From: Acheta domesticus
Taxonomy: Eukaryota; Arthropoda; Insecta; Orthoptera; Gryllidae
Reading direction: 5' to 3'
NCBI GenBank assembly: GCA_031308135.1
Contig: JAHLJT010000631.1
Span: 35,015,522-35,079,521 of the forward strand
DNA length: 64,000 nt
Below, piece by piece: positions 9,391 to 20,750 of this stretch (its first letter is position 1; each line of letters opens with the position of its first letter). Below the pieces are notes generated by a model, which saw only the letters and a list, made by a program, of their open reading frames with translations, did no database searches and was not told the DNA's origin. Position numbers and translations under genes: made by a program.

Positions 9391-9440
9391 GTAGTGCCTC
9401 GGGATCTAGTCTCGACCGTGGCAGGATTTTCGATTCTAGT
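9391..9440 (+). repeat. Decayed SINE-A head fragment
   Basis: The segment ending CGTGGCAGGATTTTCGA matches the B-box and downstream part of the SINE at 17845-18322 (CGGTGGCAGGATTTTCCGA), including a decayed GGTTCGAGTC box. Only about 50 bp can be aligned. Confidence 0.4.
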
Positions 9441-10330
9441 GTGGCGTCTGTGCACAAACATAGATGTGACAACAGGGCGACCGCGTGACGTAGGAGAGAC
9501 GCTCAGGACCACGCGCTTGCCGACAGGATGTGACGTAGTGGGAAAGCCCAGAGTGAACGGGTGATGCGAACCTAGGTAGGGCGCTGCGTCGCTCCACCGG
9601 CCACCTTTCGCTTCGGGCAGTCGACTTGTGCAGTTCGGAGGCAGCTGCCCGGTGGGGGCGCAGACCGCGTGTGCGAGGGCTAGGGCCGGCAATGTATTTG
9701 TCGTGAGGCAGTGAGACTCAAGTGACGAGTCCCGTAGGAATTCTGCGGTGTTTCACACGATCGGGTTCATTCGATAGTTAAGTAGAGGATATGGTAGCCG
9801 TAAAATTATACCACTCCTAGTAGTGGGGTCGTTTTATTTCGTTATTTAACGATTGTACATACGGTTTATTTCGATGGTGGATTTAATCATTTATCGGTCA
9901 CTTGCGTATTTAACCTCTGTTAACATGCAACCCTTCACGTTTGTTACGTGCACTTGTACCTACCTGTATGTTAAGAAATTTAAAATCCTTAGCAACGCGT
10001 TTTAACATCCTTAGCAACGTAAATAAACAACCACCCATTCATCGCAAGCCAACTTTATTCGAAAAAACAACACGACAATTTACAAGACAAATAGGAATAA
10101 AAGTAACTTATTATTTTTGGGGATGCTCATTGTAAATTGTAATATTATTAATTGTGCAATTAGAAAATTTAGAAAATTGGGTAAATTAGTATCATTTTCA
10201 TGTCATTCCATGAAATGAATATCTTCTCCAATAATATTTACTGACTATGTGGTGTCGCTACTGAAATTCGACGCGCAACCTTCCTCGCTGATAGTAATTT
10301 TTTGGTTGCCATTTTCACCGTGTTTACTGT
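9441..10330. other. No supported gene
   Basis: A GC-moderate patch at 9480-9700 is followed by AT-rich DNA. I see nothing identifiable. Confidence 0.4.
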
Positions 10331-10761
10331 TTACCACGGACTCCTCACAATAGGGTTCGGCTGCGGTAGAGCTCCGACACCCGTTTCAAAACGTTTCAAA
10401 TCTGAAACCGAAGCTCTTGAATCGGCCAATGCCTTATTCGAAGTTCTTCTTAAAGAGTGACCGGTATATTTTTCGGTGTCTGGAAGACCAAGACAGGTGG
10501 CTATAATTTTTGGCACTCCTGCAATATTGTGAATGGCACGTTGACTCAAAGCTGCTTTTTCCAAGCCTTAAATTCTTGGTATGACTTTTTGTATCGTCCT
10601 TTGGATTTTTCTGGGATAAATTCCGTGTGACTTCCGCAGCGGGATCTAAAATTTCTTGCGGAAGAGACGAATTTTTCCGCTTCCATCTTTAAGCCACAGT
10701 ATGCGAATGTACTGTTGAAATAGATACATCGCAAGCAACACCCAATAATATCGATTAACAT
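10331..10761 (-). pseudogene. Crypton-type tyrosine recombinase relic, internally deleted
   Basis: Two minus-strand frames join at about 10546-10564. The upstream frame has IPEKSKGRYKKSYQEFKAW, which resembles the start of the core-binding domain of animal Crypton recombinases. The downstream frame has CLGLPDTEKYTGHSLRRTS followed by LADSRASVSDLKR, the block around the catalytic His-x-x-Arg of these tyrosine recombinases (here H-S-L-R). The part that should lie between them, including the first catalytic Arg, is missing, and the expected carboxyl end with the nucleophilic Tyr is not recognisable. This is a dead internally deleted copy. Assignment rests on remembered family motifs, not on a search. 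A domesticated Crypton-derived gene fragment is less likely because of the deletion and the frame break. Confidence 0.62.
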
Positions 10762-11049
10762 ACCCTAGCAGTAAAATTCATTTGTTTCATATCGCAGTAA
10801 TGTAAATTTTCGCAAAAATCTTGAGATTTTATGGTGACCAATAAAACGCTGAACATACCGCGAAATGTCCTCATCCAAATTAAAACTCTCGGCTCCGCCA
10901 TGCTCCGCTTCGATTTTTAACTTTTGGCCTCGGCAGTAATAACACTCATAACCTTTCTAGGTATGTTAATAGCTAAAATAAACCAGCAATAAGTTAAACC
11001 CATTCTCGTCTGTGTATTATTGCAAGCTGCATGACGCCACACTAGCGAG

Positions 11050-11235
11050 AAAGCTAGGTCGACTTCAGCCTGTGTCTGGAGGAGAATTCTAGCTGTCTGC
11101 TTGTAGGTCGATCGATAGTTTTTCTTGGTTTCTCCGATCAACATGAAGCGAATGCCGGAGCAGTATCTTAAGAAAGGTGCCACGGACCATGTGCGATCAT
11201 TCCTTTCTCTTCCTTGTAGTTTCCCGTGTAGTCTT
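11050..11235 (+). repeat. SINE-A copy, body only
   Basis: Shares the body of the SINE at 17845-18322: AGCTAGGTCGA, GGAGGAGAATTCTAGC, a GATCGATAGTTTTT-like segment, and ATGCCGGAGCAGTA. The tRNA-like head is missing or unrecognisable. It lies inside a spurious minus-strand frame (10917-11342). Confidence 0.6.
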
Positions 11236-12480
11236 CCGTAGTTTTGTACAAATGTATAGAACGGAAGTAGATTCAGTGCCGCCAAAACGCTGCAGCAGCC
11301 AGATATAAAAGACCTGCATCTTGACTGTGAGTAGTGGTACATCGCAAAGCACTCAAACGAAGACTTTACTCTTTTTCAGTTTATTTCTTTAATGTTAGAG
11401 AACAGTTGATATTGTGTGTGACGTTCTACGCCGTAACCGTTAGCTAGCCGGTCCGCTCACTCCCGCGTTCGCCGGCAGAAATGACCTCCTCCGCTCCGTC
11501 GCGGGTTGGAACGTTACGTGTGCCATCGCAGATCCTAAGATGACTTAATGTGGCACATCTGCGAATGCGAGCTTCTACTGTCGTTGTTCTTCTAATTTTA
11601 TCAGTTCAAAGTAAGCAGTTCAGTTCTTCTGATGACTGACTCGGTTTATTCGAGATATTAGATCACACAATATCCGGGTTTATAGTTGTCGCTGGCAGTT
11701 AAATTGTTGGTGTGACACGCTTTATTGATGGATAAGAAAGTAAGCTTTGGTAAAAGACTTCATAGAAGTTCTGTTAATAATTATTATTATCAAATGTTAC
11801 GCAATATCAGTTAGAACTCAAATTTCGTATTTTTCGAGTTGGGTCAGTGTTACAGCCCCGTATTTTATTTCTCTCTGAGTGAGTTGTGTGACTTCAAGTT
11901 GTTCAGAAAGAACACCACTCACCGTTGATGTGTCAGTGTTGCAGTCAACAAACGATATGCTTGGAAAACTTAGAATAAGACTACCGTTTACTTGCTAATT
12001 CTTGGCGGTTTTTTTTTCAGATAAATAGTGCCTAATAGGACTGATTTTTTATACAGTGTCAATGCAACAAGTGACATAAATAAATCCAGATATAAACATC
12101 ACCCGTAGAGAACGTAGCTGTGATAGAGAAATTGCGCCCCACAAATTGTATCCCTATCAACAGGAAGTGAGCTATTGACTTTTCAGTCGTGAGTCGAAAT
12201 GACTTGATTTCGAAGCGAATTTTTTCTTTGCGATAGTTTTGAGACCATTCCCGAACATCGTGACTGCGCCAGGAGACACGGCGCAATGCAGTAGCCGAGG
12301 CTCGAGGTTCCGCTCGTGACGGGAGTTGCCGGAGAATATTACCGCATTGGGCTGCGTTCGTCGTGAGAAAATTTGCCTAATGAGGCATTATTCGGGATTC
12401 CGCGTGCGGGGTTTCTTGGGGGGACGTGTTCCCAAGTGTATCGAATTGTGCGGAAATGGCGCCGTTTGTGCGCTGTTCGC
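11236..12480. other. No supported gene
   Basis: Mixed-composition DNA. I recognise no element ends, RNA genes or conserved motifs. Confidence 0.4.
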
Positions 12481-12641
12481 CACGCCGGAGGCCGCGCTTT
12501 GAAATTCTAATCCACCTGCGCCGCCTCGCCACTCCCCCAGCGCCCCTCCATCCCCTCTCCCCCCTCCGCCTCGCCACGCCTCCCCGCCTGGTGCACGCTT
12601 GCAAATAAGAAGGCTTCCGCGGAAGTCACTTTCACGTAGAC

Positions 12642-12875
12642 CAGTGTTCTCAAGGTCGATGCCACGAGCGGGAGTCCGTGGCACGAGTGCCACGACGAAA
12701 TTGCTTCTCCACGCAGTTCATAACCCCGCCGCAAGAGACAACGCCATAACTTTTGTAAAACGGCGGGGTTATTAATAGTTTCCTCTCCCATCGCTAGTGG
12801 CGCAGAGAAGCTCGTGGAATTGCACGCTTCCGCGAAGCGCACAACTGCTACCAGTAGGATACCTTGACGTCACTG
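12642..12875 (+). mobile_element. hAT-type MITE, copy 1
   Basis: 234 bp, from CAGTGTTCTCAAGGT to ACCTTGACGTCACTG, which are imperfect terminal inverted repeats of hAT style (CAGTG...). It is flanked by ACGTAGAC and ATATAGTC, a decayed 8-bp duplication; the paralogous site in copy B of the surrounding duplication has only one copy (ACGGAGAC). A near-perfect internal hairpin, GTGGCACGAGTGCCAC, is present. The same element occurs inverted at 34911-35147. It has no coding capacity and would depend on a hAT transposase. Confidence 0.8.
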
Positions 12876-13069
12876 ATATAGTCGATGTATCCTATCGGTA
12901 CATGTACGGTTTTTGTACACCGAAGAGGTATGCAAAGTTAGAGAAAAGACAAAACAAACATCAAACTTCTTTAAAAATCTGTTTCTCTAACTAAATTTCA
13001 TTCGCATACGCTGCTCCCCGCCACACCACGCCGCCTGGTGCACACTTGCAAATCAGAAGGCTTCACTTT

Positions 13070-13224
13070 GGGGCCGTCCATAAATTACGTAACGCAAATT
13101 TTGAGTATTTGCAATACCCCTGTCCTCCTTGCAACGCACTCCCCTACTCCTATATAACGCAGCGTAACGCTGCCTCGGACTCCCTCCCTTCGCCTTTCGC
13201 GTTACGTAATTTATGGATGATCTC
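13070..13224. mobile_element. Short MITE with GGGGCCGTCCATAAATTACG ends
   Basis: 155 bp with terminal inverted repeats of about 25 bp: the left end is GGGGCCGTCCATAAATTACG plus TAACGC, and the right end is its complement with only C-to-T or G-to-A differences. Flanks are TTT on both sides, and the empty site in the neighbouring duplicate is CACTTTCAC, so the target duplication is about 3 bp. The superfamily is not assigned. It has no coding capacity. Confidence 0.75.
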
Positions 13225-13369
13225 TTTCACGGAGACGATCTATCCTATCGGGGCATGTGTGGTTTTTGTATACCGAAGAGATGTGCAAAGTAAGAGAAAA
13301 GACAAAACAAACATCAAAATTTCTTAAAAAATTGTCTCTCTAACGAAATTTCATTCACATACTCTTACG

Positions 13370-14949
13370 TGTTTTGTACGTGTTGTATCTCCGAGTAGTT
13401 TTCCCTAAGAATCCGTCACGCCTTTTCAACGATGTGCAGTTTGCCAAATTCACTCAGTCTACAAAGATGAGCGAATCTTTCTACGTCTCGTATCATTTTT
13501 GTGGCAAAGTCCTGCGGTATGAAAACGTATCTCATGGAAGAGGCTTATCTAACACCCGATCTCAATTTGTCACTCGAGTTGTAAGCTACTTTTTACATTA
13601 AACGTTTACATATACTTTCGCGACATTCCAATTGTATAATTTAATATTTCTTGCTTATCTGTGTTAAAAAATAATTGTATGACTTTTGCAATTACCCCTA
13701 TAGCTATCAAGAGTGTGGTTTTGTCATTCTAATTTTTCGTTATTTACAAATTTAGTATTTGAAGAGCTCTTTTGTCGGCTATTCATATTCTGTTGAATTT
13801 TTGTGAGAATATCTAGCCCCACGCCTCACGTATGTATGTGCGAGTACCCTTAGATCCTTCTCTTTCGCAGTGTTCAAGGAGTCTTTGAAATCACCGCCAG
13901 AAAACGCTTCCTTCTTGCACTTTGAAGCAATTGTGACGGTAGCTTTCGCCCAAGAATGCTTACTTTCTTCCAACACCTGTAAACTCGCATTTTGAATCCA
14001 ACTGCTACCCTGCAGTGGAGACGATGACAATCTAATCATAAAAAACACATATGCGTATACAAATGTATTAGAAGAGAACATGATTAATTACTATTGTCAA
14101 TCACATAATAATTATTTGAGATAAGTTTGTAATGGTGACAATAATTTTATTTTTTGTGAGATGTTGCATCATTGCTGACAAAACGTGCGGTATGTTACTT
14201 GTCTTGTGACGTCAAGAATTTGAAGAATTGTAATGTAATTGTAATGCTGATAATGCTGAAATGATTATTATAACACAGTTACAGGAACGTGTTTCTGAAA
14301 ATGTAATTGACATATTTTATATTTATCAAAATATGTACATGTATGTTGTGAGGAACAATGGCAAAAACTCCTACTAGCAATCTTAACATAGACACATAAT
14401 GCGTCACATAAAATTATAATCAGGATTTTATGTGAAAAGACATATGTGTCAGAGGTTTGCTGGACGTGGCGTTTATATACGTATCTTACTGACCTCGGCA
14501 TGTAAAAATGCTCATGAATCTTTGAAGGTATATACTCGCCATGAAACATTTTTGTCGATAGATCTATTGCAAGTCGCAAAATAAAACAGTAAATCTGGAT
14601 TGTAATAGGTTTAAAAAACTTTATAAACAAAATGCGGCAGATAAGTGTTCATTATATTAGTTTTAAGTTACTAAAATTTAGTGTCTTTGCTATAAAAGAA
14701 CAAGGATAACACATCTAGGGCCTACTATCTTTCATTAAACTAAAATTACGAAATTTGGTTGAGTACAAAGCTCAAATTTCTTTGTAGACGAAAATTATTA
14801 GTGTTTGAAACACGTAGATATTGGCAAATAAAACTATTGAAATGGGAATTAATATTCTTGTTAGCTAACACGTCGGGTAGGGAAATAATATGTATTTCCT
14901 CTCTGTATGCGCTTCAATTCCGGAAAGGCTATTGCAATAATGCATGAGC
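13370..14949. other. AT-rich stretch, no supported gene
   Basis: Several short frames on both strands, none with a domain I recognise. No transposon termini were found. Confidence 0.4.
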
Positions 14950-15560
14950 GGGATTGGCTGGGAGTTTGAAAAACCGCCGCCAGCGAGGCGGTCGCGGTGC
15001 GCTGCCCGTGGTTCCCGCGCGGCGCCGGCCTAATGGCCGGGGACGAGGAAGCGCCGCCGCGGCGCGGCGTGGCGCGACGCCGCCCAGGACGGCCGCCCGG
15101 CGCCTTCCGTCGCGCGTTCCCATGGCTGCGTCCGCGGCGCGGCGCGGCGCGGCGCCGCGCGGGCGTTAAGTACAAAATTGAAAGCAAATTGCGCGTTGAC
15201 CCTGGGGCTGACCCGCCGGAGCCCCATAAATTCACGGCCGCCGAGAAATTGAATATTTAAATTCCGCGACGTTAAGTGCCCGCGGCGCAAGGGTGGGCGG
15301 GGTGGGCGGGTGCGGGGCGCGAGCGCCGACGCGCGCCGGGCCGCCTCGCGCCGCCTGACGCCTCGCGCCGGACCCATCCGAGCCGCCGAGCCTGCCCCGC
15401 CGCCGCCGCTCGTAAATCCCGCGCTCGAGATGTGAATTACGGCGCTGGGCCCGGCGCGGCGATCGCGCAGACGCAGCCGGCGGCGGCGGTGGTAGTGGCG
15501 GAAACGGCGCCGGATACGGACATAGTGCCTGGAACAGTGGTGGAGGCGTGGTGGCGGGAA
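14950..15560. promoter_or_regulatory. CpG-rich island with embedded AT-rich blocks
   Basis: Dense CpG text with (GGCGC)n runs, broken by AT-rich blocks such as GTTAAGTACAAAATTG (about 15164) and CCCATAAATTCACGG (about 15222). The base composition differs sharply from the flanks. Long frames on both strands are compositional. It could be a promoter or enhancer island; no transcript signal is proven. Confidence 0.35.
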
Positions 15561-15748
15561 CAGTCGCAAACACGGAGGAGCGCATTGCTTTCATTCGTTA
15601 TTTTGTGTTTCCGGGCCCGTCAAGTACTGTAGTCATTACTGCCGTGAGTGTAGTGAATGCTAAATTCTGGGTGGTGGCGATGTTCCTCGCCTTCGGGAAC
15701 AAGGGCGATCCGGCGCCAACTTACGCGTTCGCTTGCGAGATTTTCTCA

Positions 15749-15830
15749 TCAATGGGAGAAACCAGGGAAAACTACCGGTCAGAGCAGCCGCCCATTAGAA
15801 TTGTCCTGGAGTGACTGAATTCGAACAAGC
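15749..15830 (-). repeat. SINE-A fragment, inverted
   Basis: The complement reads GAATTC-GTCACTCCAGGACAATTCTAAT, then GCTGCTCTGACCGGTAGTTTT, then GGTTTCTCCC, matching the central body of the SINE at 17845-18322 in reverse orientation. Both ends are missing. Confidence 0.55.
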
Positions 15831-17844
15831 TATTTGGCGAGCACGTCCGAAGTGGCTTCATTTTACACATGGAGGGGATGGAAATGAAAATTGTTGCAAT
15901 AAGACCCGCTTATCACTAGGCTCATACTCGAATTGCCGAAATATTGGTTCAAAATTAGTGTTCCTGAAGTCTGGGAGGGCAAACTGTAAATGTAATAAAA
16001 TTCACCTCATTGATGCCAGTGCGAATACAGGCGTAAATATCGCAAGGTTGGTGTTTTTTTTGGGGGGGGGATGTAAGCAAATGGCATTCACGAGTAAAAT
16101 AAGATATTGGCGATAGAGCGGGGAAACATTAAAATTGACAGAGCGGAGGAAATAAGGATATAATTTATCCCTCAGGCCGCACGCGCAGAGGCTGCCGCTC
16201 TTTTGACCCTATGTATTTCTCGTATATCTACAGCTGTTACCTCCGAAATTTTTCATGGCGGTCCTGCACCCCTGCGGCCACCTACCTGCACCCTCGCGGG
16301 TCGCCATGAGCAACCGACGCGTGCTCCAGAGAGCGAAACCGCGATGCCCGGCTTGCTGAAGGGCGTCTGCTCCTCGGACGTATGTTTCTCGACGTCAGCA
16401 TACCCCGTGCATGGCTCCCTACCTTCTTACCCATCCGCTCTATGTTTAGAGTACTTTCTATAAGAAGAGACCGGCTTTCACAGCTACTGCTTGCCCACTG
16501 CTGGGAACATGTTGCACGTTACAGCCATGCACTCATTTTTCAGTGCATTTGTTTACAGTTAGCTCGTTTGAAAATGGCTTTATCCCTATCTCTTGCCATG
16601 TCATCGCTCTGCATGATGTTCATTTTCCCCATCCTTTCAAAGGGGTCTCTTCTCAGAGTAACTCCTCTATATGAGATGCTACCTAAAATTGACTGCTGCA
16701 TGTGCAATTCCCAGGTGCTGTTTACGACGACGCAGCTCCCATCCGTGCCTTGTGGTTCAGGAAAGGTCTCGAATGTTACAACTGTTTGTCAACGAGATTG
16801 AGAAAATCGTCGTAGTATTTACAAATGACGTGATAAATTCCGAACTTCCTAATTGGCGCGTCATTGAAGTTCATTACAAATGTCTGAATAATAATTGCAG
16901 TCTGTCATTTACTAGATGTGTATTTCCCTCTGTACTCTAATTTTATTGTTGATGTGAGTTTTGAATTGCTTTAAAAAGCATGGAAATGACTTTCCTTGTA
17001 TATTACCTGTGAATTTACTACTTGTCACGAAGTGCAACTACGTGCTCTGCATGCCAAGTGTGTTTTCCATGTATTTGCATGTAGTCATGTCGCTGTCGTT
17101 GTGAACGATTGCACTTCCTGTTTACGTGATAACAGTCAAGTTCGAATTTGTCTATAGTATCTATTTACATATTAAAATTCTTTTGTATACATTTTCACGT
17201 ATCCAGTTATATACTTCTGTCTATGATATGGGCAATGCGGATTGTAGTACATATTGTGTGAATATCTGTCTGAATTTTCGATGAGATTTACGTTCCAACT
17301 TCTATTATAAAATCATGCAAACCATATCACGCATTACGGAATGCACTTGTAATTTCTTAAGTTCGTTGAACGTGACTCGAGTGTTTTTGCAAATACGGAT
17401 ACCGAAGTATTCACTTTGTCTCTGTTGAAGAGAAAATAATGAAGTCTTAAAAAACAGTCTTATTAATCTTATTGATTATTAAAAATTTCGTGGAATTCAA
17501 CGAGATAAACTATCTCGTAATTAAGTATTATTGCCTGAAAATTCTTGACTCCCCACATTACTTCTTCTTGTATATTCTTCTTGTGTTTATATTGTATCTT
17601 GTATTAGTGATGTTTCGCAGGATTCAGGATTTTATCCTCACGAAATATAAGGAATTAATTACGGCTTATTCTAACTCCCGTATGAACTGGTGGAGACGCT
17701 TACAGGGGCACTCTCGCCCCCTTCTTCCTAGGCCTAAAAGACAATTTTGCCAATGTTATTGAGTGCGTGGGCTGGCAGGACACGGGTATGCCAGGTAGAG
17801 AATAGCTGCACTAATGTTTACTCTTTACGTTGCGACTTTTACAA
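15831..17844. other. No supported gene
   Basis: AT-rich DNA with a short poly-T/poly-G run near 16057-16069. The frame at 16382-16801 (139 codons) has no recognisable domain. No RNA or element ends were found. Confidence 0.4.
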
Positions 17845-18322
17845 GTGGCTCAGGGCATCAACTGATATCACTGCAGTGCCTCTGGCCGGGAGGCCCTGGG
17901 TTCGAGTCCCAACGGTGGCAGGATTTTCCGAACTAGCTACGTAGCTAGGTCGAGTTCAGTCGCTGTATGGAGGAGAATTCTAGCGGCCGGCTGCTCTGAT
18001 CGGTAGTTTTTTTGTGGTTTCTTCGGTATGTTTTGTGGTTCAATATCAGGAGAATGCGGGAGCAGTACCTTAACAAACGGACAATGGACCGCAAGCGATC
18101 TTTCCTTCCCCTTCTTTGTCCTATCCTTACCCCTTACATACACACACGCGCTAACGTGCACTACACCACCACACATTTCGGGAGCTTAGAGCTTGTCCTG
18201 GCTGGGGTGGTGCCCCTCTGACGGGGGAAACCTGGTTTGAAAAAAACCGCTAGCCAACGGTAGGTCGGCGACGGATCTCACCATCCTGTGGGGGATGATC
18301 ACCGCCAGCTCCCGAGGAAAAA
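17845..18322 (+). repeat. SINE-A, fullest copy, tRNA-derived
   Basis: About 480 bp. The head has an A-box-like GTGGCTCAGGGC at 17845 and a B-box GGGTTCGAGTCC at 17898, the internal RNA polymerase III promoter of a tRNA-derived SINE. The body continues with GGTGGCAGGATTTTCCGA, GGAGGAGAATTCTAGCGGCC, a GATCGGTAGTTT segment, then GGGAGCAGTACCTTAACAAA and a GC-rich 3' part ending GAGGAAAAA. Related copies lie at 9391, 11050, 15749 (inverted) and 59400. No clear target duplication was found. Confidence 0.7.
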
Positions 18323-18469
18323 TGCACTACACTTACGGAACTAATGACCTTAGCAGTTGAATCAGTAACACGAATCAGTAACAATCAATCGTAGTTACTT
18401 TTTTTATTAAATGTATTTATTACTATAAATATTTTACACTCGCTTATTTTGCATTTCTCATAAGTGAGC

Positions 18470-18714
18470 GAAATTGGTATCGTGTTAGGTTGGGGAGGTT
18501 TCAAAAAACCGTACCGGGCGATGCAACGCTAGCGCCCCGTATCATTGCTCCCAAGAGTTTCCTCCACATTTCCAATGGGGAGTTTCAAGGGTTTATCTCA
18601 CAAAAATTAGTCAAATTCTTATCGTGTCAGGTCGGGGATCGTTACTCAAAGCCATACTGGGCGACAATAGCGCCCCAGAGATTTCTCCACAATTCCGATT
18701 GGGAGTTGCAAGGC
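18470..18714 (+). repeat. Two diverged tandem copies of a ~130-bp unit
   Basis: Copy 1 (18470-18590) and copy 2 (18605-18714) share TATCGTGT(T/C)AGGT, then GGGCGA, then AGCGCCCC, then TCCACA-TTCC and GGGAGTT-CAAGG. Origin unknown. Confidence 0.65.
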
Positions 18715-20003
18715 CCCGGTGGCGGCCGACTCTGCCCCGCCAACTGTTGACTGCATAATGGAGCGTTGAATTGCGGCTGCGGCGTCACCACCCCTGCCAT
18801 TTGGCCCCCCTCCAAATGGGCCCCCTCCCTTCCTCCTCTCCCGACTGCTTTTATTGGAAGCCCGTCGGCGCAGCAGTAAGCTCCACTTCGTATTTCAATT
18901 CGTTTCTTCAAAAAACGCGCCCTCTTGGCCGGCGCGAATGTGCCCGCGGAAATGCGCGATGACTGCGTGCGTACGCCGTCGAGGCGATGGGGCGGGACTC
19001 TGTGGTTGTTGCACTCGCGCGTGAGAAAATAATCAGAAGCACGGGGCTCGCAACACTCAACTCTTCACGTTTTGTGCGCCGAAAGGGAAGAATGGTAAAT
19101 TTAGGTATTCGCTGTGATCAACGTATTTTCTGGGTGTAGAATAATTGGGATGTAAATTGGAGACACAATACAGAGATGAAATTCAATAAAGTCACGCATT
19201 TTTGGCACCTGGGCAAAGTGGCTGATTTTGTGAAGTGGCTAAAATAGAGGCTGAAACTGTACATTTCCTTAAGTTGGAAGCTTATTTTCAAAACATATTC
19301 GAATTGTTTGTGGAATTTATTTTAGATTCAAAACATCCTTTCCCTTTCGTTTGCAGTTCATGTGAATTTTATTTACTAGTATAAAAAAATTTCTGGCGTG
19401 CAATTTTTTCACTATCTTCATTTCCTTTAAATGTTCACACGTTAAGCATTTTGACATTTCAGATACTCGTAGTATGAGAAATCGTTTCAGATTCATGTTT
19501 TTATCGTAATTTTTTTTAGCCGTAAATATCTGAAGATATTGCTGATATTTAGTTAGCAGCAGTTCGAACCCTGTTAACCTTCGTGTCGTATTTATTCTCT
19601 GGATGCAGAATTCTGTTTCATTGTAGACCGAATTTCCTCTCTCATTCATACAAAACACGAAATATCTATCCACTGATGCTCTCCATTATCTACTATTTTG
19701 TTGGAGAGTTCCCTAGGAGCTGTCTTTTATATTTTGGATAATTACCCACATTCCATAGACAGTTATTTCTTATAGTACATGTTTTCATGGTTTGTTTGAA
19801 ATATTATGAATCACTGATAATTTCTTCCACACATATTGTTTGAACATCGTCATTGTTATTTCCATTCTGTGGATTAGATTTCTAATCTTCAGAGAGTTTT
19901 CATTCTTGAAATCCTTCGAAATCCTTCGAATGAATTCCAAGGAAGCCTTGGAATTGTGCGTATTTAGTTAAAATCTCTCTGTATTGCCTTGTGTAGTCTA
20001 AGC
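18715..20003. other. No supported gene
   Basis: C-rich text to about 18960, then AT-rich DNA. The 118-codon minus-strand frame near 19317-19673 has no recognisable domain. Confidence 0.4.
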
Positions 20004-20177
20004 CAGAGGCGTATTTACGTTGTGGCAGACATGGCACGTGCCATAGGCGCCACTCACAAGGGGCGCTGTTTAGAGAATACCCGCTAAAACCAGTAACAAC
20101 AATTCTAATTTGAAGTATCCTGACGGGCGCCAATTCTATGCGTGCCATGGGAGTCGGAATACCTAGATACGCCTCTG
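20004..20177. mobile_element. hAT MITE with perfect 8-bp target duplication
   Basis: 174 bp. The left end CAGAGGCGTATTTA and the right end TAGATACGCCTCTG are terminal inverted repeats with one mismatch in 14. Flanks are GTCTAAGC at 19996-20003 and GTCTAAGC at 20178-20185, a perfect 8-bp duplication typical of hAT transposons. It has no coding capacity. Confidence 0.92.
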
Positions 20178-20499
20178 GTCTAAGCTTCGGGGATATATTT
20201 CCATCATTTACGTATCCATCGTATATCGCGCAACATAACGTAAAATTTGTCCTTGAAATATCTTGTCGTGTGTGAGCAGCAGTGAAGAATGTCTCTGATG
20301 TATATTCTTGACTGAATGGAATTGAATTGAATGGAATTGACTGAATTCCGCTGCTGTACATTATGTGTGTTATTGAAGTTATGTAGAGGAATATTAGAAA
20401 TAATTTAGAAGCATTAGTAGTGCAAACTGCATTTTTCGCGTTAGCTGCAAAGGCTGTGGCAGTGCCTTTGTTCCGTGAGGAGGTGCGATGGGGCTATGC

Positions 20500-20750
20500 A
20501 GAGCGCGTGCCTCCTGTGCGGGTGGGAAGTGCAGGCGCAGAGCACGTGGCTGCTCTTCGTGCTGCACCCCGTCCCGCTCCCGCTCCTGCGCTCGTGCTCC
20601 TCTCTTTAATTGGGCGGCGCGGGCGATAAGCGGCGGCGGCGTGACGGGGCGTGGCCGCGGGGCCGCGTCGACGGGCTGCATCGCGATCGCCCGCGAGGAG
20701 GTTGCGGCGGCGGCGGGCAGTGGGTGGAAGCGCCACGCCTTCAGCTCTCA
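20500..20750. other. Short CpG-rich island
   Basis: GC-rich text with TTTAATTGGGCGG and GCGATAAGCGG blocks. The frames here are compositional. Function unknown. Confidence 0.3.

Larger units (their letters stand above)
12573..13369 (+). repeat. Tandem duplication with a different transposon in each copy
   Basis: Copy A (12573 to about 13019) and copy B (13020-13369) abut head to tail. Both contain GCCTGGTGCAC(G/A)CTTGCAAAT, then a GTATCCTATCGG-type segment, then AGAGAAAAGACAAAACAAAC, then ATTTCATTC. Copy A is interrupted by the hAT MITE at 12642-12875. Copy B is interrupted by the GGGGCCGTCC element at 13070-13224. Each copy therefore shows the pre-insertion sequence of the other. Confidence 0.85.
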
